Part shown: piece by piece, positions 6,696 through 13,566 of the stretch
Position numbering within the stretch: the stretch's first letter is position 1
Layout of the letters: each line of letters begins with the position of its first letter
Notes under the pieces: model-generated
Databases searched by the model: none
What the model was told of the DNA's origin: nothing
The model's input: the letters and a program-made list of their open reading frames with translations, nothing else
Translations under genes and position numbers: made by a program
NCBI GenBank assembly: GCA_016200035.1
Contig: JACQFM010000130.1
Span: forward strand, 1-15,244
Length of the DNA stretch: 15,244 nt
DNA from: Nitrososphaerota archaeon
Lineage (GTDB): Archaea; Thermoproteota; Nitrososphaeria; Nitrososphaerales; Nitrosopumilaceae
Direction of reading: 5' to 3'

Positions 6696-8108
6696 TTACT
6701 TAGGAGGAGCCCAACGAAGATTTGGTTTTCTTGCGGCTGTAATCTCATCCAATCTGCCAACAGGTGTTGTATATGGAGCACCATTGACAACTTGAGGATT
6801 TTCTCTTAGCTCATGAGCTATACTTCTCAACACAAATGCAAATCTGTCTAATGTTTCCTTACTTTCAGTCTCTGTTGGTTCAATCATCAAGGCTTCCTGA
6901 ACTATCAGTGGGAAGTAAATGGTTGGAGGATGAAAGCCATAATCTAAAAGCCGTTTGGCAATATTCAGAGCACTTTTTTCACCAAATTTTTCCGAAGATA
7001 TAACAAATTCATGAGCACATTTACGGTTGTAAGGAAGATCATACACCTCTTTTAATAGGCTTAAAAGATAATTGGCATTTAATACTGCATGTTCTGATAC
7101 CTTTCTTATATTTGACCCCCACGACATAATGTAGGAACAAGCCCTTACAAGCATACCGAAATTTCCATAAAATGATCGAATCTTTCCTACAGATTTTTCT
7201 TTCGTATTGTCAAAAATGTACTTATTGTTTTGTTTGATTATTCTGGGTAATGGCAAATAGTCTGACAAAAATGACTTTACCCCTAATACTCCAGCTCCTG
7301 GACCGCCTCCACCATGTGGTGTTGAAAAACTTTTGTGTAAGTTCAAATGAATCATGTCAAAACCTTGATCTCCGGGGCGGGTTATTCCAAGTAATGCGTT
7401 CATGTTAGCACCGTCACAATACATCAAAGTCCCATTGTTATGAGCAAGATCACATACCTCAAGAATATTTTCTTCAAAGAGCCCAAGAGTATTAGGGTTT
7501 GTTAACATAACAACTGCGATTTCATCATTAAGTGATTGTTTGAATTTTTGTAGATCAATGTTACCTCTTATATCTGAAGGAATAACGATCGTTTCATACT
7601 TGCACATGGCAGCAGTTGCGGGGTTTGTACCATGAGCAGAATCAGGTATTATTACCTTGGCTCTTTTTTTATTTTTTTGTTTAAAGTAGACCTTTGCTAT
7701 CATAAGACCCAAAAGTTCACCTTGTGCACCAGCTGCTGGTTGTAAAGAAAAAGTATCCATGCCAGTTATTTCCTTTAGATATTGCTCAAGCTCCCACATC
7801 AATTGTAATGATCCTTGGATACAATTCTCTTTAGAAAGTGGATGAAGATTTCTAAAACCTTCTAATGCTGCAACATCCTCATTTATCTTCGGGTTATATT
7901 TCATCGTACACGAACCTAGAGGATAGAATCCAAGATCAACACCAAAATTCTTTTTTGATAAATTAGTATAGTGTCTGATGACCTCAATTTCACTTACATT
8001 GGGAAGAGGAAGTTCATTCCTAATTAGTTCATTTGGCAACCCTATTGATATATTTTCATCAGAGAGGTACCCTGTAGTTTGTTCTTCGTATTCAAAAATC
8101 AGTTTCAT
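6696..8108 (-). CDS. gcvPB: Glycine decarboxylase (P protein) subunit 2
   Basis: PLP-carrying subunit of the two-subunit P protein found in archaea and many bacteria; with GcvPA it decarboxylates glycine and moves the aminomethyl group to lipoyl-GcvH. 470 aa, usual length. The PLP lysine is Lys259 in MIHLNLHKSFSTPHGGGGPG (residues 252-271), with the Gly-rich loop directly after it. Other conserved parts: YPLGSCTMKYNPKINE (62-77), LQPAAGAQGELLGL (122-135), PDSAHGTNPATAAM (155-168), MLTNPNTLGLFE (201-212) and the C-terminal EPTETESKETLDRF. The ATG overlaps the gcvPA stop by 4 bases and has an AGGTGA ribosome-binding site about 9 bases upstream, so the two subunits are translationally coupled. 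Confidence 0.96.
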   Translation of the reverse strand: MKLIFEYEEQTTGYLSDENISIGLPNELIRNELPLPNVSEIEVIRHYTNLSKKNFGVDLGFYPLGSCTMKYNPKINEDVAALEGFRNLHPLSKENCIQGSLQLMWELEQYLKEITGMDTFSLQPAAGAQGELLGLMIAKVYFKQKNKKRAKVIIPDSAHGTNPATAAMCKYETIVIPSDIRGNIDLQKFKQSLNDEIAVVMLTNPNTLGLFEENILEVCDLAHNNGTLMYCDGANMNALLGITRPGDQGFDMIHLNLHKSFSTPHGGGGPGAGVLGVKSFLSDYLPLPRIIKQNNKYIFDNTKEKSVGKIRSFYGNFGMLVRACSYIMSWGSNIRKVSEHAVLNANYLLSLLKEVYDLPYNRKCAHEFVISSEKFGEKSALNIAKRLLDYGFHPPTIYFPLIVQEALMIEPTETESKETLDRFAFVLRSIAHELRENPQVVNGAPYTTPVGRLDEITAARKPNLRWAPPK

Positions 8109-9367
8109 GATACTTCACCTATTACTGATACAAAGGACTCTATGTCTTGAACTGTATTCATTTCAGTGCAACAAATTAACATTTTATCATCACCTAACTC
8201 CAGACCGCCAAGTATTCCTTTTTTGAACAAAGATGAAGTGATCTTTTTAGAAGATTTTGGTGCTCTAACAACGAATTCATTGTAAAATGGTTTTTTGTTT
8301 AATGCTTCGAAACCTGCTCCAACTAGTTTCTCTTGTAACAAGTGTGCTCTACCATAAGAAAGTTTTGCAACAGTGTTGAGTCCATTTCTACCCATAAGTG
8401 CCAAGTAGATGGTTGAGGCTAGAGCCATCAAACCCTGATTCGTTGTTATATTGCTAGTTGCTCTTTCTCTCCTGATATGTTGTTCGCGTGCTTGAAAAGT
8501 AAGTACAAAGCCTTTGTTTCCTTTATTGTCTGTAGTCATACCACAAACCCTTCCAGGAATTTTCTTTAGCAAAAAATCCCTGACTGCCATGAAGCCTAGG
8601 TATGGTCCACCAAAGTTTATAGGTATACCAAAAGATTGCCCCTCCCCAACAACTATATCCGCACCATGATCTCCAGGTGCTTTAAGTATGGCAAGAGATG
8701 TTGGTTCAACAACGCAGATAACAAAAAGTGCTCCCACCTTATGAGCCCTTTCTGCCAGATATCTTAAATTTTCGATATTCCCGAAGAAATCAGGATTCTG
8801 AGCTATTACGCATGATGTTTTGTCATCAATTTCATTAGTGAGTTCAAGATCTGCTGCATTACAGTATGTCTTTAAAACTTCAAAATATTGTGGATGTAGT
8901 CCCTCATTTACAAAAATGTGATTTCTCCTATTGTAAGATGAAGAGAGTAAAACTGCTTCTGATAACGCTGATGCGCCATCATACAATGAAGCATTTGCGA
9001 CATCCATACCGGTAAGAAGGCATATGAAAGATTGGAATTCATACATTGCCTGAAGAGTGCCTTGACTTATCTCAGCCTGATAAGGGGTATACCCTGTAGA
9101 AAACTCGCCTCTCATAAGCAAATGGTTCACAGCTGAAGGAATATAATGATTATAAGATCCTGCCCCCAAAAAATATTTTAAGATTATATTTTTTTTAGAT
9201 AACATTTGCATATGTTGTATTAATTCGAATTCACTCATTGGTTCAGGAAGATTTAGTTTTCTTGTAAAAGCGGGCTTGAATTCCTTAACTAAATCATCTA
9301 TTGAATTTACTCCAATTTGTTTCAGCATCTCATTTCTATCTTTTTCAGTTGTAGGTATGAAATCCAT
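8105..9367 (-). CDS. gcvPA: Glycine decarboxylase (P protein) subunit 1
   Basis: Non-lysine half of the split P protein, 420 aa, equivalent to the N-terminal half of the single-chain bacterial or mitochondrial enzyme. Recognisable parts: MDFIPTTEKDRNEMLKQIGV at the start, FLGAGSYNHYIPSAVNHL (residues about 65-82), the segment GEFSTGYTPYQAEISQGTLQ (87-106), NASLYDGASALSEAVLLS, VVGEGQSFGIPINFGGPYLG and RVCGMTTDNKGNKGFVLT. It forms the (alpha-beta)2 complex with GcvPB. The ATG at 9367 is 9 bases after the gcvH stop and the 3' end overlaps gcvPB by 4 bases, so the order H-PA-PB is tight. Confidence 0.96.
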   Translation of the reverse strand: MDFIPTTEKDRNEMLKQIGVNSIDDLVKEFKPAFTRKLNLPEPMSEFELIQHMQMLSKKNIILKYFLGAGSYNHYIPSAVNHLLMRGEFSTGYTPYQAEISQGTLQAMYEFQSFICLLTGMDVANASLYDGASALSEAVLLSSSYNRRNHIFVNEGLHPQYFEVLKTYCNAADLELTNEIDDKTSCVIAQNPDFFGNIENLRYLAERAHKVGALFVICVVEPTSLAILKAPGDHGADIVVGEGQSFGIPINFGGPYLGFMAVRDFLLKKIPGRVCGMTTDNKGNKGFVLTFQAREQHIRRERATSNITTNQGLMALASTIYLALMGRNGLNTVAKLSYGRAHLLQEKLVGAGFEALNKKPFYNEFVVRAPKSSKKITSSLFKKGILGGLELGDDKMLICCTEMNTVQDIESFVSVIGEVS

Positions 9368-9376
9368 ATCGATCGT

Positions 9377-9757
9377 TTACTTTATTTTGCCAACAAAGTT
9401 TTCATACTGTTCCTTGGTCATCATACTGCCAAATTCCTTGATATCTGATGGGTTTATCTTAGCAATCCATCCCAATTCATAGGGGGATTGATTTATCCAC
9501 TCTGGATGTTCTAGCAACCCCTCGTTAATCTCAACCACTTCTCCACTTAAAGGACAGTATATGTCAGAAGAAGCTTTTATAGAATCAATTATGGCCATCG
9601 GCTGCATTTGTTTAAACTTGCTACCTATCTTTGGTAATTCTACAGAAACAATATCTCCTAATTGTTTTTGTGCAAAATCAGAAATTCCTATCCTAGCTAA
9701 TCCTTCTTCTATTACTACCCATTCATGTTCCTTTGAAAACCTGATCTCTTCTATCAC
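9377..9757 (-). CDS. gcvH: Glycine cleavage system H protein
   Basis: Small lipoyl carrier, 126 aa, that shuttles the aminomethyl group and reducing equivalents between P, T and L proteins. The lipoylated residue is Lys61 in IIDSIKASSDIYCPLSGEVV (residues 57-76), which matches the classic ES-V/I-KA-SDIY-P-SGEVVE pattern. The N-terminus is FSKEHEWVVIEEGLARIGIS and the C-terminal GWIAKINPSD is also typical. The start codon is GTG at 9755-9757, supported by an unusually good ribosome-binding site. It lies 32 bases after gcvT. It is the likely acceptor for LplA-LplB and substrate for LipA encoded in the same island. Confidence 0.97.
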   Translation of the reverse strand: MIEEIRFSKEHEWVVIEEGLARIGISDFAQKQLGDIVSVELPKIGSKFKQMQPMAIIDSIKASSDIYCPLSGEVVEINEGLLEHPEWINQSPYELGWIAKINPSDIKEFGSMMTKEQYENFVGKIK

Positions 9758-9763
9758 GCTCTG

Positions 9764-9771
9764 CCCTCCTT
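9764..9771 (-). promoter_or_regulatory. Strong Shine-Dalgarno site for gcvH (GTG start)
   Basis: On the minus strand AAGGAGGG ends about 6 bases before the GTG start of gcvH. Most other genes here have weak or no such site, so this is the strongest ribosome-binding site in the window and it decides the GTG as the start. Confidence 0.75.
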
Positions 9772-9789
9772 GCTCTCCGCTATAAAACC

Positions 9790-10848
9790 TTAAGTTCGTT
9801 TATAAAATCGTGTACTGCAGACTTTCGCCTGATATTGTTTACCGCCGATCTTGATTTCAATTAGTTGATCTGGTAACACATGAGAAGGTACAAAACAAAA
9901 ACCAATTGACTTTTTAAGAGTTGGAGAAAAACTCCCGCTCGTTACAACGCCTGACGTTAATCCATTTACTAAGACCTCATTTCCACGTCTAGCTACCCTT
10001 CTTTCTAGCACCTCAAATCCTATCAGCTTTCGAATTATCTTCCCGTTCATGATTGCCTTTTTTCCAATGAATTCTTTCTCAAACTTCACGGTCCACTTTA
10101 GTGGTACTTCTAAGTGGCTCGTAGTTTCATCAATATCATTACCATAAAGCATAAGCCCTGCTTCGAGCCTCAATGTGTCTCTTGCACCAAGACCTGCTGG
10201 TTTAATGTTAAAGCTGGATGCTGACTGCATTATCTTATCCCAGATCTCTACTTCTGAAGAATCAAAAAATATCTCGAAACCATCTTCTCCTGTGTAACCT
10301 GTTCTTGATATCATACATTCGACTCCAAAAATGTTTGAAGTTATAATATCAAATGGTCTTAGCATCTCTAAATTGGATTCAACCACTCTTTGTAATGCCT
10401 TCTGTGCAAAGGGACCCTGGAGTGCAAGTAAGGCAGTTTTATCGCTAACATTTTCGATATCTACTGACGATGAATGCTTAACTATCCATTCGAAATCTTT
10501 CTCTCTATTTGATGCGTTTACTACGAGGAGAAAATTTTTGCTATCTATTCTGTATACTATAATGTCATCAACTATTCCACCAGTTTCATAACACATTGGC
10601 GAATACAAACCGTGATTGTCATTTAGCTTTGAGATGTCATTGGTCACTAGATTTTGTATAATCCCATAAGCATTATGACCTTTGATTTTAAACCTCCCCA
10701 TGTGTGAAACATCAAAGAGACCAATATTTTTTCTAACATTGATATGCTCATCAATAATTCCGGAATACTCTAAAGGCATATCCCATCCATGAAAATCTAC
10801 TATTTTTGCATTAAGCGATTTATGAATTTCATAAAAAGGTGTTCTCAT
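9790..10848 (-). CDS. gcvT: Glycine cleavage system T protein (aminomethyltransferase)
   Basis: Releases ammonia from aminomethyl-GcvH and transfers the methylene group to a tetrahydropterin carrier (folate in bacteria; folate or methanopterin in archaea). 352 aa, normal for an archaeal GcvT. Landmarks: DFHGWDMPLEYSGIIDEH (residues 18-35), LFDVSHMGRFKIKG (44-57), the catalytic-region GGIVDDIIVYR (90-100, the conserved Asp at 94/95), TALLALQGPFAQKAL, SRTGYTGEDGFEIFF, RDTLRLEAGLMLYGNDID, GFEVLERRVARRGNEV and TSGSFSPTLKKSIGF. It is the first gene of the minus-strand operon, divergent from lipA with 59 bases between the chosen starts, and has a near-leaderless promoter. No glycine riboswitch fits in that space. 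Confidence 0.96.
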   Translation of the reverse strand: MRTPFYEIHKSLNAKIVDFHGWDMPLEYSGIIDEHINVRKNIGLFDVSHMGRFKIKGHNAYGIIQNLVTNDISKLNDNHGLYSPMCYETGGIVDDIIVYRIDSKNFLLVVNASNREKDFEWIVKHSSSVDIENVSDKTALLALQGPFAQKALQRVVESNLEMLRPFDIITSNIFGVECMISRTGYTGEDGFEIFFDSSEVEIWDKIMQSASSFNIKPAGLGARDTLRLEAGLMLYGNDIDETTSHLEVPLKWTVKFEKEFIGKKAIMNGKIIRKLIGFEVLERRVARRGNEVLVNGLTSGVVTSGSFSPTLKKSIGFCFVPSHVLPDQLIEIKIGGKQYQAKVCSTRFYKRT

Positions 10849-10875
10849 AGTAACCTTTGATAATTTTACCTGAAC

Positions 10876-10895
10876 TCTTATTATTATGTATATTA
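10876..10895. promoter_or_regulatory. Shared AT-rich core of the divergent gcvT/lipA promoters
   Basis: The block cttattattatgtatattaa (10877-10895) is the only strongly AT-rich element between the two divergent genes. Its left part is centred near 10882, about 26 bases before the lipA ATG at 10908 and about 33 bases before the gcvT ATG at 10848. Either two overlapping TATA boxes or one quasi-symmetric box could serve both directions. Inference from spacing. Confidence 0.4.
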
Positions 10896-10907
10896 ATTTG
10901 TCAAGAG

Positions 10908-11798
10908 ATGGAACTAATTAGAAAACCCGATTGGATTAGAGTGAAAGTACCATCTGGAGAGAATTATGTAAAAATTAAACAAACTCTTGGACTTGAAGAA
11001 CTTCATACTGTTTGTGAGGAAGCAAGATGTCCTAACATTGCTGAATGTTGGGGAACGGGCACAGCTACTATAATGATAATGGGTGATACATGCACAAGGG
11101 GTTGCAGATTTTGTGCTGTTACAAGCGGTAAACCTGACTTACTTGACACTGAAGAACCCAATAGAGTAGCAAAAGCAGTCAAAAAATGGGGATTGAGATA
11201 TGTTGTAATTACTGCTGTTTGTAGAGATGATCTAGAAGATGGTGGTTCAGAGCATTTTGCAAAGACTATAAAAACTGTGAAAACCCTGTGCCCGCAAACA
11301 GTTGTTGAACCACTAATTCCTGATTTCACAGGAAATGAAGATTCGATAAAAAAAATAATCAATTCTGGACCCGAAGTTATAAGCCACAACATAGAAACTG
11401 TAGCTAGATTAACACCAAAGGTTAGAGATGTGAGAGCATCCTATGAACAATCACTTCAAGTTCTAAAAAAAATAAAAGATATTGATTCAAGTATCTACAC
11501 AAAATCTTCGATAATGTTGGGCCTAGGAGAGACCAAAAAAGAGATTGTGCAGACAATGAAAGATTTGAGGACAGTGGGTGTTGACATATTGACCATGGGT
11601 CAATATCTTCAACCAACTTTGAAACATCTGCCAGTTGTAGAATATATTACACCACAAGAATTCAACTCGTATAGAGAAAACGCAAGTAGAATGGGATTCA
11701 TTTATGTAGCTGCTGGCCCACTCGTACGAAGTTCTTATAAGGCTGGAGAATTTTTTCTTGAAAATATAATACTACGTAAGAATTTTCTAAAAACGTAA
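10908..11798 (+). CDS. lipA: Lipoyl synthase (radical SAM)
   Basis: Inserts two sulfur atoms into the octanoyl chain bound to GcvH, completing lipoate. 296 aa from the chosen ATG. Two [4Fe-4S] sites are visible: the auxiliary cluster Cys36, Cys41 and Cys47 in VCEEARCPNIAECW (C-x4-C-x5-C), and the radical SAM cluster Cys62, Cys66 and Cys69 in CTRGCRFC (C-x3-C-x2-C). The C-terminal RSSYKAGEFF carries the conserved RSSY serine that ligates the auxiliary cluster. SSIMLGLGETKKE and DILTMGQYLQPTLKHLPV are also family segments. An upstream TTG at 10857 would add a hydrophobic 17-residue tail that overlaps the promoter; I reject it because PDWIRVKVPSG is the usual start. It is the only metabolic gene of the island on the plus strand, convergent with rpl10. 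Confidence 0.96.
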   Translation: MELIRKPDWIRVKVPSGENYVKIKQTLGLEELHTVCEEARCPNIAECWGTGTATIMIMGDTCTRGCRFCAVTSGKPDLLDTEEPNRVAKAVKKWGLRYVVITAVCRDDLEDGGSEHFAKTIKTVKTLCPQTVVEPLIPDFTGNEDSIKKIINSGPEVISHNIETVARLTPKVRDVRASYEQSLQVLKKIKDIDSSIYTKSSIMLGLGETKKEIVQTMKDLRTVGVDILTMGQYLQPTLKHLPVVEYITPQEFNSYRENASRMGFIYVAAGPLVRSSYKAGEFFLENIILRKNFLKT

Positions 11799-11856
11799 TC
11801 GATTTCAATTTTGGCACCTTGATAGGAATTTAACATATTGATGAAATTCTACATGG

Positions 11857-11866
11857 TGATTTTTTA
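11857..11866 (+). terminator. T-run after lipA
   Basis: A run of six T (gattttttaa, 11858-11867) lies about 60 bases after the lipA stop and just before the convergent end of rpl10. It could end lipA transcripts; no hairpin is evident and no clear T-run serves rpl10 in the other direction. Confidence 0.25.
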
Positions 11867-11879
11867 AATAATGATCTGA

Positions 11880-12746
11880 TTATAGTGGAGTATAGTTTTT
11901 TGCTTTTGCAGCAAGTGCTCTTGCCTGAGCATGAGCCTTTTGTAGGACTTGTTCCTTTGTTTCATCTGTAAGATATCCTGCTTCTATTGCAACAGATCTT
12001 GCTCCTCTGGCAGCCTTTGCTAGCATTGGAACAATATTCTCTTTTGTAACATAACCAATCTCTGTGGAAAGAGACATTGCCTCTTGATAAGCCTGTGCAA
12101 AAGCATGGCGATATTTTTCTACATCTATGACCATCTCATCTTTTGCATAGATAATGCCCTCTGCTACCGCGGAATCTAATGAAATTCCAGCCTCTACTGG
12201 TTTTACATCAAGCTTACTCAGTAAAGTAGCAAGCTTTGCTGAAATGATGCCCCCTTTCTTTGCTGAGATGGAATCCTTTGTAATCCAAATAGTTCCTTGA
12301 TCAATTTTTGTCGCAATTCCAGCTTCTTTAAAGTCGGTAAGAATTGGACCTGGTGTAATTCCAGTGTTACCTGCTTTTATGACAACATCAATGCTGGCTA
12401 TGTCTCCACCACGAGCAGGCATCATTATCTTGTTTTTGCCTAATAGTATGTTCAACTTGAAAGGGCTCATATTTGTAAACATTAAGACACATTGTCCTAC
12501 CAACTTATCTGCCATTTTCTCAATCGAAGGTATTTTCAGACCTACAAGAGCCTTTTGTGCAACTTTATCTTTTATACTAATGATTTCAACTTCACCTTTG
12601 AATTTTTTTCTTAAGGGTAACAGTTGTGATGATCTAACTTTTTCCATTCGTACTAGAGCAATGACGTTATACTTTTTTGGAAGTTCCTGAAGCTGTTGAT
12701 ACATCTGTGTTTTCTTTTGTGGATATTTAGTTCTATTCTGGTGCAT
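11880..12746 (-). CDS. rpl10: Ribosomal protein L10 (archaeal P0 stalk base)
   Basis: Anchors the ribosomal stalk: it binds 23S rRNA with L11 and carries L12 dimers on its C-terminal helix. 288 aa. The N-terminal rRNA-binding domain is seen in TQMYQQLQELPKKYNVIALV and VRSSQLLPLRKKFKG; the second domain, an insertion found in archaeal and eukaryotic P0, includes MMPARGGDIASIDVVIKAG and NTGITPGPILTDFKEAGI. The C-terminal helical spine (residues about 215-280, EKYRHAFAQAYQEAMSLS to AHAQARALAAKAK) is where L12 binds. The protein stops at NYTPL without the acidic GLxxLFG tail that many archaeal P0 proteins share with L12. It starts one base after rpl1 ends, so the pair is an operon. The normal next gene, rpl12, is missing from this position. 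Confidence 0.95.
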   Translation of the reverse strand: MHQNRTKYPQKKTQMYQQLQELPKKYNVIALVRMEKVRSSQLLPLRKKFKGEVEIISIKDKVAQKALVGLKIPSIEKMADKLVGQCVLMFTNMSPFKLNILLGKNKIMMPARGGDIASIDVVIKAGNTGITPGPILTDFKEAGIATKIDQGTIWITKDSISAKKGGIISAKLATLLSKLDVKPVEAGISLDSAVAEGIIYAKDEMVIDVEKYRHAFAQAYQEAMSLSTEIGYVTKENIVPMLAKAARGARSVAIEAGYLTDETKEQVLQKAHAQARALAAKAKNYTPL

Positions 12747-12747
12747 A

Positions 12748-13404
12748 TTACTTCTTTTCCACCTGTGGTTGCTTTGCTAGCTTTCCCATTGTTGTCTTTA
12801 TCATAATTTTTTTAATGTTCTTATCTCCACCTGGAAGTTTTTTTTCAACCAAGTTTATTACAGCATTGGCATTTGCCGCTAGATCGTCATCACTCATAGT
12901 CTCATCACCTATTTTGCAAGCAAGGGAAAGTGAGTTTCTAAGTCTTACGCGTATTGAGGAACGAAACCTTTCCAAGATAGAATCAATAGGCGCATTAAAT
13001 GGAACTGGTGTTGGCATTTTTCCTCTTGGACCCATAAATTGGCCAAGAGTTTTACCAACTGTGGCCATGAGCTGAGTGTCAGACAAAAAGAAGTCGTATC
13101 CATTTATTAACTTGCGCGACTCTCGTTTGTTTGCACCGACTTGATTTACTTGTGCTCCATCAACCACTTTATCGGCATTTGCACTTTTTGCTTTCAAACC
13201 AAGATCTCCAGAGGCAATGACACATACAGATGCTGGCTGGCTTAATTTTTTCGGAAGCTGAACAGTCTCATTTATGGCAAACCCTTTTTTTACGTCAATA
13301 TCTTTGAATACCATTATCAATTCTACTGATTGCTTGAATTTGCGGTCTTTATCACTATTCTTTGCTTCCCGTACCATCTGAACAAGCTGTGTTTCATTAA
13401 TCAT
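12748..13404 (-). CDS. rpl1: Ribosomal protein L1
   Basis: Protein of the mobile L1 stalk of the large subunit, involved in E-site tRNA release; it also represses its own mRNA in several archaea. 218 aa, usual archaeal length. Landmarks: FKQSVELIMVFKDIDVKKGF (residues 23-42), VQLPKKLSQPASVCVIASGD, and the signature LGQFMGPRGKMPTPVPFN (about 121-138), then RVRLRNSLSLACKIGDETMS, and the C-terminal KKIMIKTTMGKL. The ATG at 13404 lies 26 bases after a TATA-like box, so the mRNA is probably leaderless and any L1 autoregulation would have to use a site inside the coding region. It is co-transcribed with rpl10 and divergent from the Lrp gene. Confidence 0.96.
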   Translation of the reverse strand: MINETQLVQMVREAKNSDKDRKFKQSVELIMVFKDIDVKKGFAINETVQLPKKLSQPASVCVIASGDLGLKAKSANADKVVDGAQVNQVGANKRESRKLINGYDFFLSDTQLMATVGKTLGQFMGPRGKMPTPVPFNAPIDSILERFRSSIRVRLRNSLSLACKIGDETMSDDDLAANANAVINLVEKKLPGGDKNIKKIMIKTTMGKLAKQPQVEKK

Positions 13405-13424
13405 TACGCAACTTTTTTGAGATC

Positions 13425-13435
13425 CTATTTAAAAT
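13425..13435 (-). promoter_or_regulatory. TATA-like box of rpl1-rpl10
   Basis: On the minus strand gattttaaatag (13425-13436) is centred 26-27 bases before the rpl1 ATG, the expected spacing for a leaderless archaeal transcript. Confidence 0.55.
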
Positions 13436-13452
13436 CGTTTACAGTTTGAAGG

Positions 13453-13500
13453 TTTTGTCGTAATTTGCAAAGATTTTACAATTTGCATATTTTGTTGTAA
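13453..13500. repeat. Nested direct/inverted repeats in the rpl1-Lrp divergent region (candidate operator)
   Basis: In this 48-base stretch ttttgtcgtaa (13453-13463) recurs as ttttgttgtaa (13490-13500), and aatttgca (13462-13469) recurs at 13480-13487, 18 bases on. In addition ttacaa (13476-13481) and ttgtaa (13495-13500) form an inverted repeat. The stretch lies between the two divergent TATA boxes, which is where an autoregulating Lrp-type protein would bind. The repeats are seen directly; the operator role is inference. Confidence 0.4.
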
Positions 13501-13528
13501 GAACAATATTTTCACGTGAAGAAACTTA

Positions 13529-13541
13529 CATTTATTAAATC
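13529..13541 (+). promoter_or_regulatory. TATA-like box of the Lrp-family gene
   Basis: The sequence tttattaaat at 13531-13540 is centred about 27 bases before 13563, just ahead of the TTG at 13567. It supports transcription starting at or a few bases before that TTG. Confidence 0.5.
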
Positions 13542-13566
13542 GTAATAAAGACTAGCTCGCACAGAC

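Noticed and set aside
10857..10907. Hydrophobic N-terminal extension of LipA from a TTG at 10857, resembling a signal peptide
   Set aside because: The Leu/Ile-rich residues come from translating the AT-rich promoter; the usual LipA start is the ATG at 10908 and the enzyme is cytoplasmic.
10849..10907. Glycine riboswitch upstream of gcvT
   Set aside because: The gap is only 59 bases and the transcript appears to be nearly leaderless, too short for the tandem-aptamer structure.
11003..11392. 129-residue open frame on the minus strand opposite lipA
   Set aside because: Antisense shadow of lipA, which has both iron-sulfur cluster motifs in the plus-strand frame.
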